From Lepidostoma basale (taxonomy: Eukaryota > Arthropoda > Insecta > Trichoptera > Lepidostomatidae): a stretch of 64,000 nucleotides of DNA. The stretch covers positions 241,001 to 305,000 of the forward strand of contig JAHDVF020001348.1 of assembly GCA_022606425.2 (NCBI GenBank), given 5' to 3'. This document shows, in pieces, positions 1-10,130 of this stretch. Position 1 is the first letter of the stretch, and the number at the start of each line of letters is the position of its first letter. The notes under the pieces were generated by a model that was not told the DNA's origin, did no database searches, and was given only the letters and a program-made list of their open reading frames with translations. The position numbers and the translations under genes were made by a program.

Positions 1-359
1 TACGTTTATTCTGTTCCTAAGTTTTTCTAATATGTATTGTTAGTGTTAAATTGTGTTTTAATAATCGTTCCATGCCTAAAATTCGTACAAAAATGTGTTC
101 TCAAACTGTTGTGCAATAGTTTTTAAGTCACCGCCATCTTGTTTCACAACTTCGTTCCTGTGCTGGCACTTGCTTGACCGACCGCTCGGTCGCCATCTTG
201 CCAGCCATCTTGAAACATACATCGCGAGTGAAGTGACAATCAGTGAAATAACAGTCTACTCTGTGCCTGATCCATTCCACCATCCGAACACTCGCATTAC
301 CTCATCACATACGCTATCACTCACATTCCATCTCCATAACAGTATACCAGTGTCTCAAA
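1..359 (+). promoter_or_regulatory. LINE-A leader, probable internal promoter region
   Basis: Non-coding stretch upstream of the gag start. Elements of this type usually carry an internal pol II promoter at their 5' end. There is an initiator-like TCAGT near 240 and repeated GCCATCTTG words at 130-215, but no element boundary or target duplication can be seen. Confidence 0.35.
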
Positions 360-2016
360 ATGCATAAAAAAATTAGCGCAACTGACATGGACGAACTGAA
401 CAAATTTATAAAACTAATAACAGAGAAACGCAAATTGAAAAATACCGATGTTCAGGTCCTCGGCGAGATTCTCCTTCGCTCTCTCGAGAGGGAGGATGTT
501 ATCGAGGAGGGACATTCGGTGTCGTACAATCACCCTATCTACCGAGAAATGTTGGCATCCTTGCCTGACATAAGACCCCCTTTATCCCACTCTTCAGTTA
601 ATGAGAAATCTCAAGTCTCCATCAATGGCCCCTCCATTAACAACCATTCAGTTATTACGCCTTCTACTACTACCGCGCCCTCCGCCTCCTTCTCCGCAAA
701 CGATACGGCCAAAAAAATTGTGACCAACTCATTATCTACCACAATTACCAGCACCATCTCCACTCCCACCAAACACCTTGTCCAATCAAGATCGTGCTCA
801 CCCCCACCAACCTCTGATCATTCTATGGAATGGGAAACAGCAACAAACAATCGGAAACGAAAAACATCTGCCTTCCATGACCAAAATTCTTCACCTGAAA
901 GCCCCTTCCACACTTCGCCAAACAAAATTTCTTCTCACACGATTATATCTCCCATCTCCCCACTTCCCTTCCACTCCTCTTCCTTCCACTTCCCCTTCCA
1001 CTTCCTCTTCTCTCCCTTCCACTTCATCTTCTCTCCCCTCCACTTCCTCTCCTCCCCCTTCCTCTTCCTCTTCTCTCCCATCAGACTTTCTCTCGAAAAT
1101 AACGAGAGTGCCTCCAATCATAATTTACAAGGCCAACATCAACTGGCCTTCCATCAACGCAGCCCTGATCGAAAATGGTGTTGACTTCGTCGCCAAAAAC
1201 ACAAAGGACTGTATCAATATAACTCCCAAATCCGCCCTCGCCCACACAATGGCCACCAAACTCCTGATTGAGCGAGGTGAAAAATTCCATTCCTTTAGAC
1301 TGAATGGCGATAAGCCACTAAAAGCTGTCATTCGAGATGTTCCCGAATGGGTCTCCACGACCCAATTCCACAACCAGCTTAAGGAACTAGGGTTTCCCAT
1401 TCTTAAAGTCCAGAGAATGAAAGCCGGTCCCGAAAGGCGACCCATCGCCATGATGATGGTCGACCTGGAGCGATCGGATCAAGGCAAAAAAATATTTTCC
1501 GACCTCCAAGAGGTCGACAAATTTAGGGTGCGGGTGGAGTCACCCCACTCTAAAACAAAATCCAGCCAGTGCTTCAACTGTCAACATTTCGGTCACGCAA
1601 CTTCGGGCTGCCATGCTGATTCGAGGTGCGTGAAGTGCGGACAGAAGCACCACACCTCCACCTGCACAAAATCTCGCAATACTCCGGCCAAATGCGCCCT
1701 ATGCGCAGGGTCACACCCAGCCAACTTCAGTGGGTGTCCAAAGCACCCGAAAAGAACCCAGCCTTGCGGACAAACAAACCCTCAGCCATCACCATCTAAA
1801 ATAATAAGTACCCCTGCCTTCGTGAACACACAATGGCCAGCGCCTTCATATGCCAAGATGGCCGCATCAACTAGCCCCCCCACACAAACATCGATTCCAC
1901 AAATTTTCCCTCCACAAATTGATCCTTTCCATGCACTAATCCAAGGTTTTTCAAGCTTGGTTAATGAGCTAAGAAAGACTGTCACCTTCAACGCCATCAA
2001 CCCATCTAATGTCTAA
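360..2016 (+). pseudogene. LINE-A ORF1, gag-like nucleic-acid-binding protein, frameshifted
   Basis: ORF1 probably coats the element RNA and helps bring it to the target. It starts at ATG 360 (MHKKISATDMDELNKF). The reading frame must move by one base between about 890 and 970, at the edge of a CT-rich Ser/Pro/Thr linker (949-1080), to join the N-terminal 200 residues to a C-terminal 350 residues. Joined length would be about 550 residues. The C-terminal part has three zinc knuckles in a row: CX2CX4HX4C (CFNCQHFGHATSGC), CX2CX4HX3C (CVKCGQKHHTSTC) and a diverged third (CALCAGSH...C), as in Jockey-type gags. The shift fits a one-base insertion or two-base deletion in a slippery tract. A programmed shift is possible but unsupported. 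The stop overlaps the ORF2 start. Confidence 0.8.
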
Positions 2017-4759
2017 CCCTACACCTACCCTACCAACCAACCTCCAAGTGGCATTTTGGAACGCGGGTGGTACCCTGCGATCACACCGCCTGGAGGTAGA
2101 ACACTTCCTCTCGACCTACAACCTTGACATTCTTCTTGTCACAGAAACGTGGCTTAAACCTAGCCTTCGCTACTCTATCCCTAATTACCTCATCTACCGA
2201 ACCGACCGCCTTGATAACAAAGGAGGTGGTACAGCAATCCTAATAAAAAAATCCCTCCAGCATTGCTCCTCAACAACACCTTCTAACATAAATATTGAAA
2301 CCACTGCTATAGTGATACAAACAAAAAATTCTGGTCCCCTTAAATTCATTTCCGCCTACTCTCCACCTCGTAGACGATTCACTCCAATAGAACTGGACGA
2401 TATTTTCTTCGAAAACATTCCCACAGTCCTAGCTGGAGACCTAAATTCCAAACATGGCGCCTGGCACAGTTTCAAAGATAATAAGAAAGGCAAAGATCTT
2501 TTCGACTATTTCCAAAATCGACCAGACATATTCATCACAGCTCCCGATACTCCGACAATTTTCAATAAAAATCCAAAACATTCCCCGGACGTCATCGATA
2601 TTGTCATGACTAAAAACTTTACCCTCCCTCTCACCCTACAGGTAGTAGACGAACTATCCTCTGATCATATCCCTATACTTATCTACATCTCTGATGAACC
2701 ATTCCACCGTGACCCCCATTTCCCCACCAGAAATAAAATTAATTGGTATTCTCTTCCCGAAATCATCCACGAAATGATCAAAATCCCAACAAAAATTCCA
2801 GACCCAGAATCTCTCGATCAGGTCACGAATGAAATGACATTTATCCTACAGACTGCTCTAAAAAATGCAACCACAGTTGTAGACAACGACATATACAGAC
2901 CAAATCTACCTGCCGATATCCAACAGATAATACGCCACAAAAATACCATTAGAAAAAGATGGCAAAAATATCGACAACCTCAGGATAAAACACTTCTCAA
3001 CAAACTAAACATTGACGTTAAAAAAGCCATCACCGACTTACGCAATGACCGCTGGATGGATTATCTAGAGTCATTAAACGATGACGACAAGACAGCCTTC
3101 TGGAAATTATCCAAAAATCTTCGCAAACCCCACTCAAGAATCACACCGTTACAAGGTCCAAATGGATTAGTGTACTCCGACGCCGACAGGGCAGAAACAT
3201 TTGCATCGAGCCTAGAAGATCAATTCACGACAAATAACGAACATGACAATCCATTATTCGTGGCCTCGATCGAATCTCACGTTTCACAACTCTTAGCCAA
3301 AACTCCTTCATCCCCACCGATCCCATTCACCTCACCTAGAGAGGTGAAACAACAAATAAAATATCTTAATACCCGCAAATCACCAGGTCCTGACTCAATA
3401 TCTAACAAAATTCTCAAATCTCTCCCTCTCAAAGGCATCTGTGCCCTGACAGCGATCTTCAACGCATCCCTTAGACTCCGATACTTCCCGAAACCCTACA
3501 AAATCGCAGACGTTATCCTTCTTCCCAAGCCAGGCAAGGACCCAACAGCTCCTTCAAATCATAGACCAATTAGTCTTCTTCCTTGCACTGGTAAATTGTT
3601 GGAAAAACTCATACAATCAAGACTCAAAACAACACTTCACGAACAGAGTACCATTCCAGATTTTCAACACGGTTTCCGTGCCCAACACTCCACACAACAT
3701 CAGCTACTTCGTGTAGTTGAACTTATTGCCACAAACTTTAACACGCGCAAATTCACCACTTTCTTTTCCCTAGATGTCAGTAAAGCATTCGACCGCGTCT
3801 GGCACACCGGCCTGTTATACAAAATGGGAAAAGCAAACATCCCACTGCCTATGATTCAACTCATAGCCAGCTTTCTGTCCGATCGCCTTTTCAGCGTCAA
3901 AATCAACAAGGCCAAATCCCTTGTACGCCCTATCAGAGCAGGAGTTCCCCAAGGTTCAGTAATGGCTCCTACTCTGTTCAACATCTACTGCAGTGATATC
4001 CCTCTTCCCCGAGATCAGAACACCCACATTGCCCAATTCGCTGACGATACGGGCATCATCTCCAGTGCTAAAAGGCCGCTTCTCGCGACCCGCAGGGTGC
4101 AAAAGCAGGCCGATGTGCTAGAGGTGTGGTGCAAAAACTGGCGCATTACCATCAATCCGAGTAAAAGCGCAGCGACCCTTTTCAGTAAAAGACACATTCC
4201 TCCAAACATTCCCAACATAAAAATGTTCGGCCAAGACGTTCCTTGGACCAAAACAATCAAATACCTTGGGGTTACCTTGGATTCTAAGCTGACATGGAGG
4301 CCACACATTACAAATAAAGTCAAAGCCGCGTCAAAAGCAATCTCAGCCCTCTACCCAATGTTAGCTAGAAACAGTAAACTAAGCATCGACAATAAACTCC
4401 TGATATACAAAACGGTTATAAGGCCGATCTTCACTTATGCAGCCCCAATCTGGGGCTATGCAGCTTCGAGTCACATACAAAAACTCCAAATCCTGCAAAA
4501 TAAGGCTATCCGTTTATCGCTTGGTGCGCCTTCATGGACCAGGATTACACAACTGCACCTAGAATCGGGAATCCCGATGATAGATGAATTCATTCTGAAA
4601 CTTGCCGAACGTTTTTACAAAGGACTCCCTTCACATCCCAACCCCACAATAAAAGACCTCTCTAATTACGACCCAAACACTCCCAGCCGCCACAAGCGCC
4701 CAAAATCGATTCTCCTTCAGAGGAACACTCCGGGCCACACAAATCATGCCCCCGAATAA
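2009..4759 (+). CDS. LINE-A ORF2, endonuclease-reverse transcriptase
   Basis: A 916-residue open frame with no internal stop. It nicks the target and copies the element RNA onto it. Residues 12-225 are an apurinic-like endonuclease: catalytic Glu in VTETW (E46), GDLNSKH (D144, N146) and SSDHIPI (D219, H220). The reverse transcriptase spans about 480-760: LPKPGKDP, SLDVSKAFDRVW (first catalytic Asp, D589), AGVPQGSVMAPTLFNIY and QFADDTGI (D679, D680; FADD replaces the usual YADD). The tail (790-916) holds the usual LINE C-terminal thumb/connection-like region. The start ATG overlaps the ORF1 stop by 8 bases (ATGTCTAA), suggesting termination-reinitiation. All catalytic residues are present, so this ORF may be functional, although its partner ORF1 is broken. 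Confidence 0.92.
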   Translation: MSNPTPTLPTNLQVAFWNAGGTLRSHRLEVEHFLSTYNLDILLVTETWLKPSLRYSIPNYLIYRTDRLDNKGGGTAILIKKSLQHCSSTTPSNINIETTAIVIQTKNSGPLKFISAYSPPRRRFTPIELDDIFFENIPTVLAGDLNSKHGAWHSFKDNKKGKDLFDYFQNRPDIFITAPDTPTIFNKNPKHSPDVIDIVMTKNFTLPLTLQVVDELSSDHIPILIYISDEPFHRDPHFPTRNKINWYSLPEIIHEMIKIPTKIPDPESLDQVTNEMTFILQTALKNATTVVDNDIYRPNLPADIQQIIRHKNTIRKRWQKYRQPQDKTLLNKLNIDVKKAITDLRNDRWMDYLESLNDDDKTAFWKLSKNLRKPHSRITPLQGPNGLVYSDADRAETFASSLEDQFTTNNEHDNPLFVASIESHVSQLLAKTPSSPPIPFTSPREVKQQIKYLNTRKSPGPDSISNKILKSLPLKGICALTAIFNASLRLRYFPKPYKIADVILLPKPGKDPTAPSNHRPISLLPCTGKLLEKLIQSRLKTTLHEQSTIPDFQHGFRAQHSTQHQLLRVVELIATNFNTRKFTTFFSLDVSKAFDRVWHTGLLYKMGKANIPLPMIQLIASFLSDRLFSVKINKAKSLVRPIRAGVPQGSVMAPTLFNIYCSDIPLPRDQNTHIAQFADDTGIISSAKRPLLATRRVQKQADVLEVWCKNWRITINPSKSAATLFSKRHIPPNIPNIKMFGQDVPWTKTIKYLGVTLDSKLTWRPHITNKVKAASKAISALYPMLARNSKLSIDNKLLIYKTVIRPIFTYAAPIWGYAASSHIQKLQILQNKAIRLSLGAPSWTRITQLHLESGIPMIDEFILKLAERFYKGLPSHPNPTIKDLSNYDPNTPSRHKRPKSILLQRNTPGHTNHAPE

Positions 4760-4892
4760 AATAACAACCCACCAAATCACCTTCCAACAATGTTCCCATC
4801 AGACGTAAGAGGAATAGCCACATGAGCTGAACCTCTGTAAGCCAGAAGATCCAAGTCCAAGTCCAAGTCACATTTGAGTATATTTGTATCGA
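4760..4892 (+). other. LINE-A 3' UTR and tandem tail
   Basis: Short untranslated tail ending in TCCAAG-type repeats near 4848-4868. The 25 bases before the next repeat show nothing recognisable. Confidence 0.5.
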
Positions 4893-5690
4893 CATGTTTC
4901 TTCTTTTTCTTCTTAGTGTAGACTTTGTAACCTGTTTCTCAAGAGGAATTGGCCTCCTGTCAATCCATCTCTTTGGTGGTCTACCCGGGGTCGTCTACCT
5001 TAGAGTTGGCCGTGCAACAGAATTATAGGGAGTCTGGATTGATCCATTCTCCTCACGTGTGCATACCGGTAACTTCTTATTTGCCTTCCCCACCTAACGA
5101 CATCCTCGACCTCGCATATTTCCCTTCTCCTTGAGTTCCTTATTCCATCTCCTAGAGTCTTGCCAGATATGTTTCTGAGTATTTTCATGTTTGACACTCT
5201 GAGCGCGTTTTTATGATTGTGGTATCCGCCCTACTTTCGAATCCATATGTAATGAGTCGTACTAGGGTCGTATACAAGTCTTATAAATTCTCAATTTGCT
5301 GCTGATATTCATGTAAGGTTTTGACATGTTTCTACTTTACTAAATGATGATTTCCAGCCATCTCTCCATCTTTTTGGCGGCCTTCCTGATAGTCTCTTGC
5401 TGCTTGGGTTTTCATCTTTAACAATTTATAATTCTTGTGTTCTTCATGCCGTCCACGTGGTCTCTTCAAAAGTGCCTTCTGCTTCTTCCCCATCTCACTA
5501 TGTTTTCAACACCACAGACAGACATTATCGTTTCATTTCTGATCCGATCTCTGAGGGTTTTGCCTGCGATGGAGCGTAGGGTTCGCATTTCTGCTACTCT
5601 AAGAAGGTTCTTTCTATTGGTATCCGCTCTGACCTTTATTCCATGCGTCATGATGGGGCAAACGCATGCCTTGTACATCTTAAATAAAAA
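4893..5690 (-). pseudogene. LINE-C tail fragment (RT C-terminal region), minus copy
   Basis: The minus strand encodes, with stops and shifts, the end of a LINE reverse transcriptase: RVAEMRTLRSIAGKTLRDRIRNE (5466-5678) and a second overlapping stretch with MKILRNISGKTLGDGIRN (5000-5197). The 3' end has a GAA-rich tail, read as TTCTTC on the plus strand near 4900-4916. It forms an inverted pair with the next entry. No catalytic RT motif remains. Confidence 0.65.
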
Positions 5691-5734
5691 AAATCATAGA
5701 ATGAATTATGTTAACAATACAAATGGACGCCCCA

Positions 5735-6100
5735 TCATGACGTAGGGAATAGAGGTCAGAGCCGATACCAATAGAACTAAGAACCTTCTTAGAGTAGCAG
5801 AAATGCGAATCCTACGCTCCATCACAGGCAAAACCCTAAAAAATGAAACGATAAGGCCTGTTTGTGGACATAGTGAGATGAGGAAGAAGTAGATTGCGCT
5901 TTTGGAGAGACCACGTGGACCGCATGGAGAATACAAGAATTGCACAAATGTTTAAAGGTGAAAACTCAAGCAGCAAGAGATTACCAGGAAGGCAGCCAAA
6001 TAGATGGAGAGATGGCTGGACATCATCATCCCAGGACAGCCCACCGTCACAAACAGGTCATACGACCTAAACTAAGAGGAAGAAGATGAAGAAGAAGATA
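5735..6100 (+). pseudogene. LINE-C tail fragment, plus copy
   Basis: Same family as the preceding copy but in the other orientation: VAEMRILRSITGKTL, then a broken frame, then a 3' end rich in GAAGAA (6077-6097). The two copies face each other across a spacer of about 40-60 bases, so 5560-5830 is a large imperfect inverted repeat. Several stops; dead. Confidence 0.65.
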
Positions 6101-6289
6101 TAAATGGAGCATGAAATCAAGGTAGAGTGAAGAAAATGTGTTACAATCAAATCAATAAATTTTAATTGTCGATGATGTGCAATTACCCTTGCTTTTTTTG
6201 GCGTATAGCTTTGTTTATCTCATTATTCCTGTATTGCAAATACCCCCGAATAACAGTGTAAAAAATGCTTACCTGGTAAGATAATCAGA

Positions 6290-6615
6290 TGGGAAATTTC
6301 TTCTATGTTCGCCGTACTTTATATTGTAGATGTTTTATTTGTCTTTTTTATATACTTTGTATATACAACACTTACTTTAAAAAAATTAAAATTAAATATC
6401 AGACATGTTTCGGACAACCAGTCCATCCTCAGTGACATTATAAAGATACATATTTAAAATATTATAAAATTGTTTACAAATATGATTAGTTTTGCAGATG
6501 TTATAAAGATATATTTTGGAACGTTTATGCTTTTATTATAACAAATATTATGAATCAATTCAAAAATTTAAATAATAATTTTAAGTTCTTATTGGGGTTC
6601 AGGTCATTACTTACA
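6290..6615 (-). repeat. Hammerhead palindrome family B copy
   Basis: Matches, in reverse orientation, the repeat at 24370-25000: both share TATACAAAG-type AT-rich ends, a hammerhead-like core and a body ending near GGGGTTCAGGT. No ORF. The best-conserved part is the ribozyme-like motif at 6393-6436. Confidence 0.65.
6393..6436 (-). ncRNA. Candidate type I hammerhead ribozyme (family B)
   Basis: Minus strand: CUGAGGA (fits CUGANGA), one extra base, stem II GGAC/GUCC, GAAA, then AC-AU-GU-C giving a two-base-pair stem III and a GUC cleavage triplet. Flanks GUCA and UGAU can form stem I. Family knowledge: Penelope-like elements carry such minimal hammerheads. Activity is not shown. Confidence 0.5.
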
Positions 6616-7258
6616 ACAAAGGAAATAAATCAATGATTGGATGACGTTCCATTTATTTGATTATTTTCTTTATTTTTAATTGCTTATTTAATTTTGAAAA
6701 ATTTGAGATTGCTCAAAGTTATATTTCTATTATTAACATGCAAAATTTCAACGCCATTACCTTTAGTAAATTAATGATCTTTTTCAATGAGATGGTTAGC
6801 AAATTCAGAAAAGTTGTTAATAGAGAGACTTATGTGCTCTTTTTTTCTTAATTTAAAATTACGCCTTTTTTAACCTATATAAAAAGATGAGAAATCATTT
6901 CATTTCAGTTTTAAAATCCCCGATTGATGGGAAGTTACTTCATAATTTTTTTATGTCAAAATACACAATTCTTTCACAATCTTTATATGATATTTTGACC
7001 TCTTGGTGGGGAATTGGATCCCAATTATTTCAGATCTCTACCGCATACATTCCCGGACTACTGCGGTTAGGAGTTACTACTTGTATAGGTACTGATTGTG
7101 GTCAATTTTTATTTCAATCCAATACAATTTTTTGTTTTCAATAGCCCTATGCGTCATCCAAAAAACGTTTTCCCCTCGATCTCTGGGCCACTAAATTACG
7201 GATTAATATTTTTGAAATTTTAAGTTCGACGAAAGAGTTTTTAAGATTCATCTTAAAA
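6616..7258. other. AT-rich sequence without a recognised gene
   Basis: Only short open frames. A stretch near 6780-6810 resembles 33880-33930 (TATGAGGTAGTTAACAAATTC-like), so part is probably body of a hammerhead-palindrome repeat. Confidence 0.4.
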
Positions 7259-7266
7259 TTCTAGAG

Positions 7267-7641
7267 CATAGCCCCACAGGGGGCCCTAGAGGAAGCTGAA
7301 AGAATAATTCTGGCCCTGTGGGGGAAGGGGAGCCCTGGGAAGCAAAAAGGGGGCCATGAGGTGCTAAAATTTATAACCTTATAGAATTTTTTTTACATTA
7401 GGTACATAATTGACAGTACATTAGGTTCGTCTTTCTAATAATATTTATTTAATTAATAATAATTACTCGACGATTTAAGTATCGGGGTATCGCCTTTATA
7501 ACACTATAAGTAAGTATGTAAAACTAATGTACTCTATTTTTCTGTTTTATTGAATTTAAAAAAGGTAAATTTCCAGGGGTACCTTGTCTAATTTTCTGAC
7601 TGAAAGGGGGGCCATGGGTCAAATAAGTTTAGACTACACTG
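7267..7641. mobile_element. hAT-type MITE A
   Basis: 375 bases bounded by 8-base near-identical repeats TTCTAGAG (7259-7266) and GTCTAGAG (7642-7649). The right end reads CAGTGTAGTC on the minus strand, a hAT-style terminus; the left end (CATAGCCCC) is a poor match. GGGGGCC-rich blocks near both ends. No transposase. Confidence 0.5.
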
Positions 7642-7649
7642 GTCTAGAG

Positions 7650-8049
7650 CAGTAGCTCTCAAACATTTTTTGTCCTGTGGACCCCTTGCTAATTTTTTTG
7701 TATTTTGTGCAGACCCCTACATTCGTAATATTTCGCTTTATTTTTCGCTTTATTTTTGCAAATTCACCTAAAATATTGTGACCCATTTTTATTATTATGG
7801 AAGTTATGCAATAAATTACAATGCATATTTTTCGGCGGCGAACATTTTTTTAGCTCAACAGCGACTTCCGGCCAGTAAATAAATAAAAAAGATTTTCGCG
7901 AATGAGCTAAAAATAGGTCGACAACGAAAAATATCCGCGGATCCCCAGACGTTGTTCAGGGACCTCCAAATCAATTTTAATTTTCCACGGACCCCCTAAA
8001 TGATTCCAGAGACCCCTGGGGTCCATACAGACCACTTTGGGAACCACTG
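7650..8049. mobile_element. hAT-type MITE B
   Basis: 400 bases with hAT-like ends: left CAGTAGCTCTCAAACA, right (minus) CAGTGGTTCCCAAAGTGG. Flanks GTCTAGAG (7642-7649) and ATCTAGAG (8050-8057) are an 8-base duplication with one mismatch, the size typical of hAT insertions. Non-coding. Confidence 0.75.
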
Positions 8050-8057
8050 ATCTAGAG

Positions 8058-8102
8058 TATAGCTTCCCAAACATTTCTGGACCACTGCCCCCCCCCCCCC
8101 CC
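8058..8102. mobile_element. Start of a third hAT-like end, with a poly-C run
   Basis: Immediately after the second TCTAGAG comes GCTTCCCAAACATTTCTGG and then a 15-base C run (8088-8102). It resembles the subterminal sequence of MITE B. The other end was not found. Confidence 0.35.
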
Positions 8103-8194
8103 TAGTTTTTCCTTTATTGATTTCAAAATACATTATTATGATCTTTGCTGATGATTAACTAAAGGATATTTCTAGTTGTTTTAAAATTCATTTT

Positions 8195-8910
8195 TTTTAT
8201 TTTTGTGGTTACTTTCAAGAAATATTCCCATTGACAGTTTTAAAACATTGATCAATTCCTTCGTCGTATCCCGACTAGATTACTGCAATGGTGTCTACGC
8301 CAACATCCCCAAACAGCAAATAAATAAACTCCAGTCTGCATTCAATGCAGCAGCAAGACTGATAAGGGGTGTGCCAAAGAGTTGTCACATAACACAGCAT
8401 CTTAAGGAGCTCCACTGGCTGAAATGTCCAGAAAGGCTACAATACAAGCTTGCATGGAATGGCACCAGCTTATATATCTGAACTCTGCATCAACGAGAAC
8501 CTGAATGCTAGACAGTCTACATTGCGATCAGCTAAGTCTTCTGCGATCGGTAGATTGACTGTGCCAAAACGCTGTCCAAGCACAAACTTTGGCGACCGAG
8601 CCTTCGCGGTAGCCGGCCCTTCAGCCTGGAACAGTCTTCCAGCAGACCTTAAGTGCATTGAGAATCAATCAGAGTTTAGATCGAGACTCAAAACGCACCT
8701 TTTCAAATGATCATTTCCTGACAGGAAGAACTGATCGATTTCGTCGGGTGCAGCCCTCATACTAAATATGTTTATATATTATATATTTTTTATCATTATT
8801 ATTATTATCTAGTTGATAAAACGGAGCATCTTCTACAGCGCCCTTGAGATGAGCAATTCATAAAAATGGCGCTTTATAAATTATCCAATTTATTATTATT
8901 ATATAACAGA
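8195..8910 (+). pseudogene. CR1/L2-like LINE, 3' fragment
   Basis: Encodes the C-terminal end of a CR1/L2-type ORF2 in two frames (8203-8481, 8450-8710): SRLDYCNGVYANIP, then FGDRAFAVAGPSAWNSLP and RSRLKTHLFK before the stop. Those words are typical of this clade's C-terminus. A shift near 8465 breaks the frame. The 3' UTR has a potential hairpin (AGCGCCC ... GGCGCT, 8838-8873) and ends in an ATT-rich tail. RT catalytic motifs are absent because the copy is 5' truncated. Confidence 0.8.
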
Positions 8911-9364
8911 GCTGACTCAGTCAAGCTTCAACTTATGCGGGTCGTAAAATCTTGCGCAAGCTATACAACAGACTTAATCTTAAATAAATATAGAAATTCA
9001 AAAAATATTTTTTCTCAGCGGAATTGAAAGCGATTGCCCATAAAGTTGTCTTCACGTGTGAACGGAAATGTCCGGTAAATCTCAGGTGATAATTATTATA
9101 TTTGGCATCAGATTGTGGACCAATCGTGATAGCATCTTTCCAAATATCATTACCGTATTGAGAATTAAGATATCAACACGGCATTGATATTGGTAATGAT
9201 TCCTTCAGCTTAACCCTTGTGTGAACGACATCGGATAAATGTAGAAATCAAATACAATGGAAAAGTTTTTAATTTCTCGTATTACAATTTTGTACTTAAT
9301 TTCAATTCATCTTTATAATTATATAATAGCATTCATCTTCATTTAATTCATCAATACATAATAA
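8911..9364. other. No gene recognised
   Basis: AT-rich sequence; no repeat family I can name. Short GC-richer words near 9050-9200 only. Confidence 0.4.
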
Positions 9365-10130
9365 GGGAAAAAGCAGAAGGCGTTTTGGAGTGATCATATG
9401 GACCGTATGGAAGTTACAAGGCTTGCAAAAATCGTAACTAACTAACTAACCATCACGCCGTCTCACCGAAGGGGTAGGCAGAAAAAATGGACTGCCACAC
9501 TTTTCTTTCCTGACATATTTCTCGCGATTCCTCAACATTCATACATCGTGTCATGCACGCGCGTCGATTTCTCTGACTCCTCACATTAAGATAAATTAAT
9601 GGTGCACTTAAAGTTGTCATCGCAACAAAAACCCATACAAAAAAAGCTAGAATGGCAGTGCACAATGGTGTTCTTCTACCGACCCTTATATATGGAAGCG
9701 AAGCATGGAACTGGCAAATGAAGGATGAAAGTATAATAAATGCAGTAGAAATGAGATCTCTTAGACGAATGTGTGGATACTCTGTGTATGATAGAGTGTC
9801 GAATGAAAATATAAGAAGTGAATGCGGTGCGAATGATGGTGTTATGAGCAAAATAATGAAAGGATCATTAAGATCGTTTGGACATATGGAAAGATTGAAT
9901 GGAACCGGAAATAGAGGAATACCGAGGAAAACGTGGCACGATCAAATAAATCAAATATTGAATGTCAACCATGTGAGGAGTTAGAGAAATCGATGCATAA
10001 ATCGTAAAATAGAAAAACCTCGGGACCATGAAACTACCAGGAAAGTCGTCGAACGGATGGAGAGATAGCTGGACGCCATCGTTCCAGGATAATCTACCGT
10101 CACAAACAGGTCGTAAGACCTAAACCAATA
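9365..10130 (+). pseudogene. LINE-C tail fragment split by a LINE-B insertion
   Basis: 9365-9437 (GCAGAAGGCGTTTTGGAGTGATCA-like DNA) and 10008-10130 (GGATGGAGAGATAGCTGGAC-like DNA) together match the LINE-C tail at 5895-6065. A LINE-B copy sits between them. Stops interrupt the reading frame. Confidence 0.65.
9438..9994. mobile_element. LINE-B copy with inverted 5' part (twin-priming-like)
   Basis: 9438-9594 is the LINE-B 3' end on the minus strand, with its (GTTA)n tail read as CTAACTAAC. 9596-9994 is the upstream LINE-B sequence on the plus strand (AVHNGVLLPTLIYGSEAWNW ... RKTWHDQINQILNV). The two parts overlap by about 25 bases of element sequence (GTGAGGAGTYAGAGAAATCG). Flanking direct repeats AAATCGTAA at 9429-9437 and 9999-10007, extendable to 13 bases with one mismatch, show a single insertion event. 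Confidence 0.8.

Larger units (their letters stand above)
1..4870 (+). mobile_element. LINE-A: near full-length Jockey/I-like non-LTR retroposon
   Basis: A two-ORF retroposon: zinc-knuckle gag (ORF1) followed by endonuclease-reverse transcriptase (ORF2), preceded by about 360 bases of leader and followed by about 110 bases of 3' UTR. The 3' UTR ends in roughly three TCCAAG units near 4848-4868, so the tail appears to be a short tandem repeat, not poly(A). The 5' boundary cannot be fixed; it may lie in the first 250 bases or before the window. The next repeat begins about 25 bases downstream. A related 5'-truncated copy is at 32042-33136. Gag/EEP/RT order fits the Jockey or I superfamilies; I do not assign the clade. 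Confidence 0.85.

Noticed and set aside
1..120. 115-base target duplication for the first LINE-A copy
   Set aside because: Sequence after 4870 does not recur near the start of the window; the left copy may lie outside.
95..367. 90-codon frame upstream of gag
   Set aside because: It ends over the gag start, has no motif, and lies in the LINE-A leader; treated as chance.
891..1121. Glu/Gly/Lys-rich minus-strand frames
   Set aside because: They are the complement of the CT-rich gag linker, low-complexity shadows.
7259..8102. CRISPR-like array from repeated TCTAGAG
   Set aside because: Three octamers with unrelated 375-400 base spacers are hAT target duplications, not an array.
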